From Deltaproteobacteria bacterium (GTDB lineage: Bacteria > Desulfobacterota > Desulfobulbia > Desulfobulbales > BM004), in assembly GCA_019312685.1 (NCBI GenBank), contig JAFDCR010000296.1, positions 1 through 7,498 on the forward strand: a stretch of DNA of 7,498 nt, read 5' to 3'. Positions 1-6,174 of this stretch are shown piece after piece. Within the stretch, counting starts at the first letter, position 1, and every line of letters starts with the position of its first letter. Position numbers and translations under genes: made by a program. The notes under the pieces were generated by a model, which was not told where the DNA came from, did not search any database, and saw nothing but the letters and a program-made list of their open reading frames with translations.

Positions 1-151
1 TGGTTAATAAAAAAATTCTGTGCAAATATGACTCGACTATGTACTGAGTTTTCTTCTCTAATTGCCACATTCAATTTTTTCACGAATGAGCCTTAATTTT
101 TAATTAATTCAACATTTAACATTCAAAACTCAAAATTTAAAATTGTTTTTC
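1..151. other. AT-rich upstream region, no gene seen
   Basis: This leader is strongly AT-rich compared with the coding DNA. From about 104 to 144 it holds imperfect, closely spaced repeats of an ATTCAAA/ATTTAAA-like word, for example ATTCAAAACTCAAAATTTAA. Such simple runs are common in intergenic DNA of related bacteria. I see no convincing Shine-Dalgarno sequence before the ATG at 152 and no clear promoter pair. The start of the first gene therefore rests on homology-like content and not on a ribosome binding site. Confidence 0.4.
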
Positions 152-1168
152 ATGAAAAGCTCTCAGACAACAGCCCTGGCACTCTTCTCCGGCGGTCTTG
201 ACTCCACCCTTGCCTCCAGGGTTGTTACTTCCCAGGGAATTAAAGTTGTTGCGGTAAAGTTCGTTACCCCCTTTTTCGGCTACGAACTGCTCGCCAAGAA
301 AGACGATTACATTCGAAAAATAAAAGAAACCGCCTCCATTGAACTAATTTTAAAGGATGTCACCATTCCCTACCTGGAAATGCTGAAAGATCCTGCCCAC
401 GGATATGGCAGGAACTTCAATCCCTGCATCGATTGCAAGATATTCCTGCTTAAAGAAGCAAAAAAAATGATGCAGGAATTTAATGCATCCTTTCTCATAA
501 CCGGTGAGGTTGTCGGTCAGCGCCCCATGTCACAAAGGAGGGATACCCTGCGGACAATTGAACGGGAAAGCGGTTGTGAAAATATCCTGGTCCGGCCTCT
601 ATGCGCTAAAAATCTTCAGCCGACTCAAGCTGAACTTAATGGCCTTATCGACCGGGAGCAGCTCCTTGATTTCAGCGGCCGCAACCGCAAACCCCAGATG
701 CAGCTGGCAGAACGTTTCGATATAACAGAATATCCCAGTCCGGCAGGCGGCTGCATCCTGACCGATCCGATATTGAGTCTGCGCATAAGGAACTATTATG
801 AAGAACATGAAAAAATAGTTCCTGAAGACGTGCTTTTGCTGCTGCTCGGCCGCCAATTCAAATTTCCTTCGGGCGGCTGGCTTGTTGTCGGCCGCAATAA
901 GCAGGAGAACAACAGGCTTGAGAGTCAGAAGCAACCGGGTGACTGGATGCTCCGGCCTGATAATTTCCCAGGCCCGACGGTCATCCTGCGTTATTCACAG
1001 AATGACAAAGAACTGCAGCTTGCTGCTTCTATCCTGGTTCGTTATTCCAAAAAAGCAATTTCTGTTCAGGGAAAATTCAAAATACTTGCAGAGAAGGATG
1101 GAAAAGTTATTTCACTTGATACGGTTGCAACCCAGGACAATAATTACCTTTCCTGGCAAAAAAAATAG
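152..1168 (+). CDS. PP-loop tRNA-thiolation-like protein with C-terminal NFACT-R (DUF814)-like domain
   Basis: The predicted 338-residue cytosolic protein opens with a PP-loop ATP-binding motif, SGGLDS at residues 13-18. This is the signature of adenylating enzymes such as MnmA, ThiI and TtcA that activate a tRNA base for sulfur insertion. A CxxC (NPCIDC, C92 and C95) and a later GGC (residues 199-201) resemble the catalytic cysteine positions of 2-thiouridylases. From about residue 230 the protein changes character: VVGRNKQEN (245-253), a GDW and a PGPTVILR resemble the RNA-binding NFACT-R/DUF814 domain. A tRNA-modifying role is inferred and the exact base is unknown. The ATG at 152 is chosen over an in-frame TTG at 143 because it sits close to the PP-loop, although neither has a clear Shine-Dalgarno. 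It ends 11 nt before the cytochrome gene, so the two may be co-transcribed. A link to the hydrogenase is not evident. Confidence 0.85.
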   Translation: MKSSQTTALALFSGGLDSTLASRVVTSQGIKVVAVKFVTPFFGYELLAKKDDYIRKIKETASIELILKDVTIPYLEMLKDPAHGYGRNFNPCIDCKIFLLKEAKKMMQEFNASFLITGEVVGQRPMSQRRDTLRTIERESGCENILVRPLCAKNLQPTQAELNGLIDREQLLDFSGRNRKPQMQLAERFDITEYPSPAGGCILTDPILSLRIRNYYEEHEKIVPEDVLLLLLGRQFKFPSGGWLVVGRNKQENNRLESQKQPGDWMLRPDNFPGPTVILRYSQNDKELQLAASILVRYSKKAISVQGKFKILAEKDGKVISLDTVATQDNNYLSWQKK

Positions 1169-1179
1169 GTACCGGGCAA

Positions 1180-1497
1180 ATGAAAACTGCAGACTATAAG
1201 GTTAAAACCTTCAGGCTTCTATTCGTTGTTATTCTGGTTGCCCTCCTTGAAGGCTGCTCCCATTATGACGGTGAGCAGCTTTTTCATTCTGAAGGGTGCG
1301 TTACATGTCACAGGTTTAAGAACACAGGAGGCGGCATGGGGCCTGACCTGACCGCCGTTACCCAAATCAGAAGCGACAGTTCAATAGACGCGTACTTGCA
1401 GAATCCCGGTAAATACAATCCCCGGACAAGGATGCCTTCTTTTGCGCATCTTTCCAAGCCTGAACGGCAAGCAATAATCTCTTTCTTAAAAAATTAG
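1180..1497 (+). CDS. small mono-heme cytochrome c, probable lipoprotein
   Basis: The 105-residue product has a hydrophobic signal segment (about residues 11-23) ending in LLEGC. This looks like a lipobox with the lipidated cysteine at C26, although Glu at -2 is unusual. One heme c motif, CVTCH (residues 40-44), follows directly. GPDL (54-57) and a RMPSF segment whose M85 is the likely second axial heme ligand complete a class I cytochrome c fold of minimal size. It should be anchored to a membrane facing the periplasm and carry single electrons. It lies 11 nt after the PP-loop gene and 248 nt before the hydrogenase small subunit. A separate promoter probably drives the hydrogenase genes, so a role as hydrogenase electron acceptor is only a possibility. 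The upstream ribosome binding site is weak. Confidence 0.88.
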   Translation: MKTADYKVKTFRLLFVVILVALLEGCSHYDGEQLFHSEGCVTCHRFKNTGGGMGPDLTAVTQIRSDSSIDAYLQNPGKYNPRTRMPSFAHLSKPERQAIISFLKN

Positions 1498-1513
1498 GCT
1501 TCCGCCTGTCGCC

Positions 1514-1541
1514 TTGACAACAGCAATTGCTGAAAAATAAT
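1514..1541 (+). promoter_or_regulatory. candidate sigma70 promoter for hydrogenase operon
   Basis: A perfect -35 hexamer TTGACA (1514-1519) is followed after 16 nt by AATAAT (1536-1541), which matches five of six -10 positions. A 12-nt palindrome, CAGCAATTGCTG (1521-1532), fills much of the spacer and could be an operator. Transcription would start near 1548. This is prediction by consensus only. Confidence 0.4.
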
Positions 1542-1561
1542 TCATTTTTTTAAAAAATATC

Positions 1562-1593
1562 TTGCATTTCTACCCCGCATTGGTATAAATACC
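1562..1593 (+). promoter_or_regulatory. second candidate promoter with palindrome over the -10
   Basis: TATAAA (1584-1589), a five-of-six match to the -10, lies 16 nt after a poor -35, TTGCAT (1562-1567). The -10 is embedded in a perfect inverted repeat, GGTAT-AA-ATACC (1582-1593). The weak -35 combined with a symmetric site over the -10 would suit a regulated promoter, but no regulator family is recognised. Confidence 0.3.
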
Positions 1594-1645
1594 TACCAGT
1601 TAACAAACTAAAAACACTTTACTTTTTTCCTATCAATGTTATAAA

Positions 1646-1676
1646 CAATTTGCTCATACCACATTGTGGCAAATTG
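1646..1676 (+). promoter_or_regulatory. nested inverted repeat in the hydrogenase leader
   Basis: Perfect 8-bp arms CAATTTGC (1646-1653) and GCAAATTG (1669-1676) flank 15 nt. A second perfect repeat, CCACA-T-TGTGG (1659-1669), lies inside that span and shares one base with the right arm. As DNA this could be a dimeric regulator site. As RNA the two repeats could form alternative hairpins upstream of the small-subunit start. It matches no riboswitch I recognise. Confidence 0.35.
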
Positions 1677-1732
1677 CATATTGGTCTTTTACAGTATCTG
1701 GTTGGTGACAATCCTAAAACTCATCCAACAAT

Positions 1733-1740
1733 AAGGAGGT
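1733..1740 (+). promoter_or_regulatory. ribosome binding site fixing the small-subunit start
   Basis: AAGGAGGT is a near-perfect Shine-Dalgarno ending 5 nt before the ATG at 1746. It decides for this start over the longer TTG-initiated reading from 1650. Confidence 0.85.
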
Positions 1741-1745
1741 TGTGT

Positions 1746-2849
1746 ATGAGATGTAATGATTCTGGATTTGATCAGATTTCCAACGGAGTGTCACGGAGGG
1801 ACTTTTTAAAAGTTTGCACTGCAACTGCAGTGTACATGGGCCTTCCAGCAAGTTTTGGCCCCAAAATTGCTGAGGCGGCTACCGCAGCAAAAAAACGCCC
1901 CCCCGTGATCTGGCTTTCCGGGCAGGAATGCACCGGCTGCACCGAATCTCTGGTGCGCACCTCTCATCCCACTCTTGAGCATCTTATTTTAGACCTCATT
2001 GCGCTCGATTATTCTGAAACACTGAATACCGGCGCCGGTCATCAGGCTGAGGAGTTCCGGGCCAAATCCATTGAGGAAAACAAGGGGAAATTCATCCTGG
2101 TATGCGAGGGTTCAATTCCGGTCAAGGACGGCGGTGTTTATTGCAAGGTGGCAGGCGTCCCCGTACTGGACATCCTGAAGGAAACCGCACCCAAGGCAGC
2201 TGCAGTTATTGCCATCGGCTCCTGTGCAACCTGGGGCGGCGTTCCTTCTTCCGGGCCAAACCCAACCGGCGCAACTCCCGTATACAAGATCCTCGAAGGT
2301 ACGGGCATACCGGTCATAAACATTCCCGGCTGCCCGCCAAACGGTTACAATTTTCTCTCAACCGTACTCTACTATGTTACCTTCAAAAAGCTTCCGGAAC
2401 TCGACAAAAAGCTCAGACCCAAATTTGCCTATGGCCGACTGATCCATGAAAACTGCGAGCGACGGCCCCATTTTGATGCCGGCCGGTTTGCCGAACAGTT
2501 CGGCGATGAAGGACACCGGAAGGGCTACTGTCTTTATAAACTCGGCTGCAAAGGACCTGAAACATTCAATAACTGTTCTACCCTCCGTTTCAATGACATG
2601 GGTACCTGGCCCGTAAATATCGGGCATCCCTGCTTCGGTTGTTCTGAAGAGGGTGTGGGCTTCACCGCCCCGCTTCATTCACCGGCACGTCCACTCTATA
2701 TTACTCCACCGACCCAATTTGCCTCAGCTACTCCTGAAAAAGGCAAGGGTGCATCAGCACTGGCTGCTGCTGCAGCAGGTGCGGCCATTGGCGTGGGAGT
2801 TGTTGCTGTTGGGACAAGCCTTGGTAAAAAGGATAAAGAGGAGAGCTAA
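1746..2849 (+). CDS. hybS: [NiFe]-hydrogenase small subunit (HybS/HybO type) with Tat signal
   Basis: This 367-residue protein transfers electrons from the Ni-Fe site through three iron-sulfur clusters. Its N-terminus has a twin-arginine motif, SRRDFLKVC (16-24), then a hydrophobic stretch, so the folded heterodimer should be exported to the periplasm. Proximal [4Fe-4S] ligands are C62 and C65 (ECTGC), C160 and C196 (PGCPPN). Distal ligands are H234, C237, C262 and C268. Medial ligands are C277, C296 and C299, with proline (P289) at the position that usually specifies [3Fe-4S]. Classical [NiFeSe] enzymes instead have an extra cysteine there. A C-terminal alanine/valine-rich hydrophobic segment (about 334-357) followed by charged residues is the expected membrane anchor. 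HybA follows after 3 nt. Assignment to the Hyb (group 1c-like) class follows from the anchor and from the HybA and HybB neighbours. Confidence 0.96.
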   Translation: MRCNDSGFDQISNGVSRRDFLKVCTATAVYMGLPASFGPKIAEAATAAKKRPPVIWLSGQECTGCTESLVRTSHPTLEHLILDLIALDYSETLNTGAGHQAEEFRAKSIEENKGKFILVCEGSIPVKDGGVYCKVAGVPVLDILKETAPKAAAVIAIGSCATWGGVPSSGPNPTGATPVYKILEGTGIPVINIPGCPPNGYNFLSTVLYYVTFKKLPELDKKLRPKFAYGRLIHENCERRPHFDAGRFAEQFGDEGHRKGYCLYKLGCKGPETFNNCSTLRFNDMGTWPVNIGHPCFGCSEEGVGFTAPLHSPARPLYITPPTQFASATPEKGKGASALAAAAAGAAIGVGVVAVGTSLGKKDKEES

Positions 2850-2852
2850 GTT

Positions 2853-3833
2853 ATGGGTATCAACAGGCGAGATTTTTTGAAACTGTCCGCAGGGAGCGGC
2901 TTGCTTCTGGCCTCGGATGTTACACCTAGCTTCGCCGCTACCAAACCCCTGCCGCCCAATGCGGTAGGCATACTCTATGATGCAACACTGTGTATCGGCT
3001 GTAAGGCCTGCATGGTGAACTGCAAAAAATACAACAGTATCCCCGGCGGGGCCCTTTACAAAAAAGGAAGGGGTGTTCCATACGAACACATTACACCCAA
3101 CAAGATTTACGACTCGCCGTCTGATCTTTCTTCCAAAACCCTGAACATTATCAAAACATATAAAAGCGGGACGGGGGTAAACAAAGATACGGAAAACAAC
3201 GGATACTCTTTTATCAAGATGCATTGTCTACATTGCCTGGATCCGGCCTGCGCTTCAGTCTGCCCGGTCGGCGCCATGCATAAAGACCCGAAAAGCGGGG
3301 TGGTTTCCTACGATTCAAAAAAATGCTTCGGCTGCCGGTACTGCCAGATGGCCTGCCCTTTCGGCATCCCGAAATTTGAATGGGAAAGTGCATCACCAAG
3401 TATTGTCAAATGCCAGCTGTGCCATCACAGATATAAAGACGGCGGTTATTCAGCCTGCTGCGAATTCTGTCCGACCGGCGCTTCCATTTTCGGCAAGGTT
3501 ACAGACCTGAGGAACGAGGCAAAACGACGCCTTAAACTTACTCCCGGGACCTATTACGATTATCCATTGAATACTGTCAATTCATCCATGAAGATGCCTA
3601 AAAAGGTTTCAGCCTACTACAAACATATATATGGTTTGGAGGAAGCGGGCGGAACCCAGTATCTCTTTATGGCAGGAGTATCCTTTGACAAACTTGGGTT
3701 CAATCCCAAGGTAACCTCACAGGCCTATCCGGATTTGACCTGGAGTTATATTACAAAAGTTCCTTGGCTGATCGGAGCCCTTATTATAGCAGGCGCTGCC
3801 TGCCATATTGCAACACGTGACAAAGCAGAATAA
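2853..3833 (+). CDS. hybA: HybA-like four-cluster ferredoxin subunit with Tat signal
   Basis: The 326-residue protein is a periplasmic electron carrier linking the hydrogenase dimer to the membrane quinone reductase. The N-terminus has NRRDFLKL (4-11), a Tat signal, with probable cleavage near the SFA at 26-28. Sixteen cysteines in four groups should bind four [4Fe-4S] clusters: C47/C50/C53/C57; C125/C128/C133/C137; C158/C161/C164/C168; and C187/C190/C202 or C203/C206. A single hydrophobic helix close to the C-terminus (about 305-321) matches the anchor of HybA proteins. GAGGAG (2838-2843), inside the end of the small-subunit gene, is its ribosome binding site, so translation is probably coupled. 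Related DmsB/HydN-type proteins share the cluster pattern, but the Tat signal, tail anchor and context favour HybA. Confidence 0.94.
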   Translation: MGINRRDFLKLSAGSGLLLASDVTPSFAATKPLPPNAVGILYDATLCIGCKACMVNCKKYNSIPGGALYKKGRGVPYEHITPNKIYDSPSDLSSKTLNIIKTYKSGTGVNKDTENNGYSFIKMHCLHCLDPACASVCPVGAMHKDPKSGVVSYDSKKCFGCRYCQMACPFGIPKFEWESASPSIVKCQLCHHRYKDGGYSACCEFCPTGASIFGKVTDLRNEAKRRLKLTPGTYYDYPLNTVNSSMKMPKKVSAYYKHIYGLEEAGGTQYLFMAGVSFDKLGFNPKVTSQAYPDLTWSYITKVPWLIGALIIAGAACHIATRDKAE

Positions 3834-3882
3834 CAGGATGACTTAATGATACTAAAGCTTCCACTTTAATAACAATTACTTT

Positions 3883-3887
3883 GGAGG
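3883..3887 (+). promoter_or_regulatory. ribosome binding site of the large subunit
   Basis: GGAGG lies 9 nt before the ATG at 3897. A strong site in front of the short stretch that precedes the UGA argues that translation really starts here, and not at the GTG (4113) downstream of the UGA. Confidence 0.8.
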
Positions 3888-3896
3888 AAACGATAC

Positions 3897-5597
3897 ATGG
3901 CAAAAAGAATTGTAATTGATCCTGTGACGAGGATAGAGGGCCATCTGCGGATCGACTGTGAGGTCGATGGGGGCAAGGTCACAAATGCCTGGTCTTCAGG
4001 CCAGATGTGGCGCGGCTTTGAAGTCATTCTCCAAGGCAGGGATCCCAGGGACGCGTGGATATTTACCCAGCGCTTCTGCGGGGTCTGAACGTCAGTCCAC
4101 GCACTGGCTTCAGTGCGTTCGGTTGAAAATGCCCTGGGCATGGAGATCCCCCTTAATGCCCAATACATCAGAAATATGATCATGGGTGCCCATGCTGTCC
4201 ATGATCACATCGTCCATTTTTATCATCTCTGCGCCCTGGACTGGGTTGATATTGTCTCTGCCCTGTCGGCTGATCCCAAGGCGACGGCAAAACTTGGCCA
4301 GAGCCTTTCAGACTGGCACCGGAACAGCTACCAGGAAATAAAAAACACCCAGGACCGCTTAAAGGGCCTGGTTGACTCGGGACAGCTTGGCATTTACGGC
4401 AGCGGCTACTGGGGGCATCCGGCCATGAAGCTCAAACCCGAGGTGAACCTGCTGGCTGCAACCCATTACCTGCAGGCACTGGAATACCAGAGAAACATCA
4501 ACAAGGTAGTCGCCATACTCGGCAGTAAAACACCCCATATTCAGAATGTCGCAGTCGGCGGCGTGGCAAATGCCATTAATCTTGACAGCCCGGATACTTT
4601 GAATATGGAGAAACTCTACCATATCAAGACGCTGATCGATGAGGTTAATGATTTTGTCAAGAAGGTTGCCCTGGTGGATGTGGCTGCGGTCGGCGCCTTT
4701 TATGCCGATTGGACCGGCTATGGCAAGGGAGTGACCAACTATCTCTCGGCGCCTGATATGCCCATGGACACCAAGGGTACTGATTTCGCCCTGCCCGGCG
4801 GCTATATTCCCGATGGTGACATCAGCAAATTCACCGCGATTAAAAGCTTTGACGATCCCTATTTTGAGGACAATGTTCAGGAATCGATCAAACACTCCTG
4901 GTACGACGGGGAATGGACCCGACATCCCTATAAGGAAGAAACCGTCCCGAACTATACGGACTGGCAGGATGACGGTAAATATTCCTGGGTGAAGGCCCCT
5001 ACTTTCCTGGATAAACCTGCCCAGGTTGGTCCCCTTGCCAATGTCCTGTGCATGTTTGCCGCCGGCCATAAGCCCACGCAGACGTATGCGACCCAGGTAC
5101 TCGACACCGTCAGTTCACTGGTGGGTTCAAAGGTCGGAGTCGGTGCGCTTCATTCAACCATCGGCAGAATTGCGGCCCGCGTCATCCGCTGCGCCGTGCT
5201 GAACGACACCCTTGTAGGCCAGTGGTCTGCTCTGGTCAACAATATTGCAAGTGGCGATACAACCGCCTTTAACCAACCAACCTTCCCGAAAGGTGAGCAG
5301 CAGGGGTTCGGTTATCATGAGGCGCCCCGCGGCATCCTGTCGCACTGGGTTGTTATTAACAACGGCAAAATCAAAAACTATCAGGCAGTTGTTCCATCAA
5401 CATGGAATGCAGGTCCACGCAACGGTAAAGATGAGCTTGGCCCATATGAAGCGGCCCTGCTTGGCAACCCGGTGGCTGATCCGGAAAAGCCGCTTGAAAT
5501 ATTGCGAACCGTCCATTCTTTTGATCCGTGTCTGGCATGCGCCATTCACATGGTTGACAAAAATAATAACGAAATTGTCAAGGTAAAGGCACTGTAA
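3897..5597 (+). CDS. hybL: [NiFe]-hydrogenase large subunit with in-frame UGA (probable selenocysteine)
   Basis: Read through the UGA at codon 64, this is one uninterrupted 566-residue large subunit, close to the length of E. coli HybC. It holds the Ni-Fe(CN)2CO site that splits H2. DPVTRIEGH (8-16) is the conserved start. RFCGVU-TSVH (59-68) is the N-terminal RxCGxCxxxH motif with UGA in place of its second cysteine, and family-typical sequence (HALASVRSVENALG) resumes immediately after. Other family motifs include GYWGHPAMKL, HSTIGR and EAPRG. The C-terminal motif DPCLACAIH (543-551) keeps both cysteines. Cleavage after H551 would remove 15 residues. Family knowledge says the second N-terminal cysteine bridges Ni and Fe, so the bridge would be a selenolate. 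A GTG at 4113 could in principle restart translation, but that product would lack half of the active site. Alternatives are a nonsense mutation or a sequencing error. The hairpin just downstream and the intact remainder favour Sec. Confidence 0.9.
4086..4088 (+). other. in-frame UGA, predicted selenocysteine codon (residue 64)
   Basis: The codon before is GTC (Val63) and the codon after is ACG (Thr65). The reading frame on both sides matches the hydrogenase motif RxCGxCxxxH, with UGA at the second cysteine. A cysteine TGC or TGT differs from TGA by one base. The genes at 5616-6152 and 6175-7302 end with TGA, so UGA is a normal stop here and the recoding must be local. Confidence 0.82.
4099..4118 (+). 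promoter_or_regulatory. predicted bacterial SECIS hairpin
   Basis: ACGCACUG (4099-4106) pairs perfectly with CAGUGCGU (4111-4118) around a four-base loop GCUU (4107-4110). The stem begins 10 nt after the UGA, and 18 nt separate the UGA from the loop. Bacterial SECIS elements bound by SelB lie directly 3' of the UGA inside the coding region and normally have a G within the first two loop bases, which holds here at G4107. A weaker lower stem may form between C4097-C4098 and G4121-G4122. I do not see a clear counterpart of the bulged U of E. coli fdhF. The stem lies over codons for conserved residues (HALASVR), so codon choice must have shaped it. Confidence 0.75.
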
Positions 5598-5604
5598 AAC
5601 TGAA

Positions 5605-5608
5605 GAGG
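5605..5608 (+). promoter_or_regulatory. ribosome binding site for the TTG-started peptidase
   Basis: GAGG lies 7 nt before the TTG at 5616. The protein begins STLVLGVGN directly after this codon, as peptidases of this family do, so the rare TTG start is accepted. Confidence 0.65.
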
Positions 5609-5615
5609 TCTTGAA

Positions 5616-6152
5616 TTGAGCACACTGGTACTGGGAGTAGGCAATGTCCTGCTCACTGATGAAGGAGTCGGAGTCCGTGCCCTCAAAGAACTGGAAAGGC
5701 GTTTTTCCTTTTCAGATGATGTGGAACTGCTTGACGGCGGCACATCAGGTATTGAACTGCTGCGTCACATTCAGGGCAGGGACAATCTTATCATCATTGA
5801 CTGCATGACCTTTGACCAGCCTCCGGGAACCGTTTACAAGGTTGAGAATGAAGATGTCCCTGCTGCATTCCGCACCAGGATTTCCCCGCACCAGCTGGGG
5901 CTTTCCGATCTGCTGGCTGCATTAATGCTTACTGACGGCCTGCCTGAAAATCTTGTCCTCTTTGGGGTGGAGCCGGAAAGTATAGATATCGGACTTGAGT
6001 TGACCACGACGGTCGAGAGCAGCCTTGACAAGCTCATCACAGCTATTGCAGAAGAGCTGCGCAGAATCGGCTGCTCTGTCGTGCCTCATAAAACTTCATT
6101 TTCAGACAAGGCCTGTTTCTGGAAAACAGCAAATGTACCCCTGAATACCTGA
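5616..6152 (+). CDS. hybP: hydrogenase maturation endopeptidase (HybD/HyaD family)
   Basis: The 178-residue cytosolic peptidase checks for nickel in the immature large subunit and cuts off its C-terminal tail, here expected after H551 of the neighbouring gene product. Motifs fit the family closely: GVGNVLLTDEGVGV (7-20) with E16, LIIIDC with D62, and SPHQLG with H92. These correspond to the three metal-binding residues E16, D62 and H93 of E. coli HybD. GGTSG (41-45) is the usual glycine-rich segment. The C-terminal tail beyond about residue 155 is somewhat longer than in E. coli HybD. The start is TTG, 18 nt after the large-subunit stop. If the large subunit contains a bridging Sec, this peptidase must accept a selenolate-ligated site, which its placement directly after that gene would fit. 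The gene ends with UGA as a true stop. Confidence 0.94.
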   Translation: MSTLVLGVGNVLLTDEGVGVRALKELERRFSFSDDVELLDGGTSGIELLRHIQGRDNLIIIDCMTFDQPPGTVYKVENEDVPAAFRTRISPHQLGLSDLLAALMLTDGLPENLVLFGVEPESIDIGLELTTTVESSLDKLITAIAEELRRIGCSVVPHKTSFSDKACFWKTANVPLNT

Positions 6153-6162
6153 TGTATTGAAT

Positions 6163-6167
6163 GGAGG
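6163..6167 (+). promoter_or_regulatory. ribosome binding site fixing the HybB start
   Basis: GGAGG lies 7 nt before the ATG at 6175. It favours this start over the in-frame TTG at 6157, which would place the Shine-Dalgarno inside the gene. Confidence 0.75.
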
Positions 6168-6174
6168 AAATGCA

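Larger units (their letters stand above)
1498..1745 (+). promoter_or_regulatory. intergenic leader of the hydrogenase operon
   Basis: This AT-rich 248-nt gap contains no convincing gene. A TTG-initiated in-frame extension of the small subunit from 1650 would place a non-Tat sequence before the twin-arginine signal and is rejected. The gap holds two candidate sigma70 promoters, a short palindrome over the second -10, a nested inverted repeat at 1646-1676, and the strong ribosome binding site of the small subunit. The overall picture is a regulated promoter with an untranslated leader of roughly 150-200 nt. Confidence 0.55.

Noticed and set aside
1496..1507. Short hairpin AGGC-TTCC-GCCT after the cytochrome gene as a terminator
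   Set aside because: It has only four base pairs and no following T-run.
1664..1676. Possible sigma54 promoter at TGTGGCAAATTGC
   Set aside because: The GG and GC are separated by 6 nt, whereas the -24/-12 consensus needs 10.
1650..1745. N-terminal extension of the small subunit from a TTG at 1650
   Set aside because: The strong Shine-Dalgarno at 1733-1740 fits the ATG at 1746, the added residues look like translated leader, and the 1646-1676 inverted repeat overlaps this region.
3853..3868. Hairpin TAAAG-N6-CTTTA between hybA and the large subunit
   Set aside because: Five AT-rich pairs would be unstable and are likely by chance in AT-rich spacer DNA.
3897..4088. A separate 63-residue gene ending at the UGA, followed by a second gene starting with GTG at 4113
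   Set aside because: Both pieces are in the same frame and together make one complete large subunit. A second gene starting at 4113 lacks a Shine-Dalgarno and would lose the N-terminal active-site motif.
4359..5069. Long minus-strand open frame (236 codons)
   Set aside because: It lies wholly inside the large-subunit gene, shows no recognisable motif, and is explained as a shadow of the opposite strand's codon bias.
3897..5597. Large subunit as a pseudogene
   Set aside because: There is only one interruption, it is UGA exactly at a metal-ligand cysteine, the rest is intact with conserved motifs, all partner genes are intact, and a SECIS-like hairpin follows. It cannot be fully excluded without reads.
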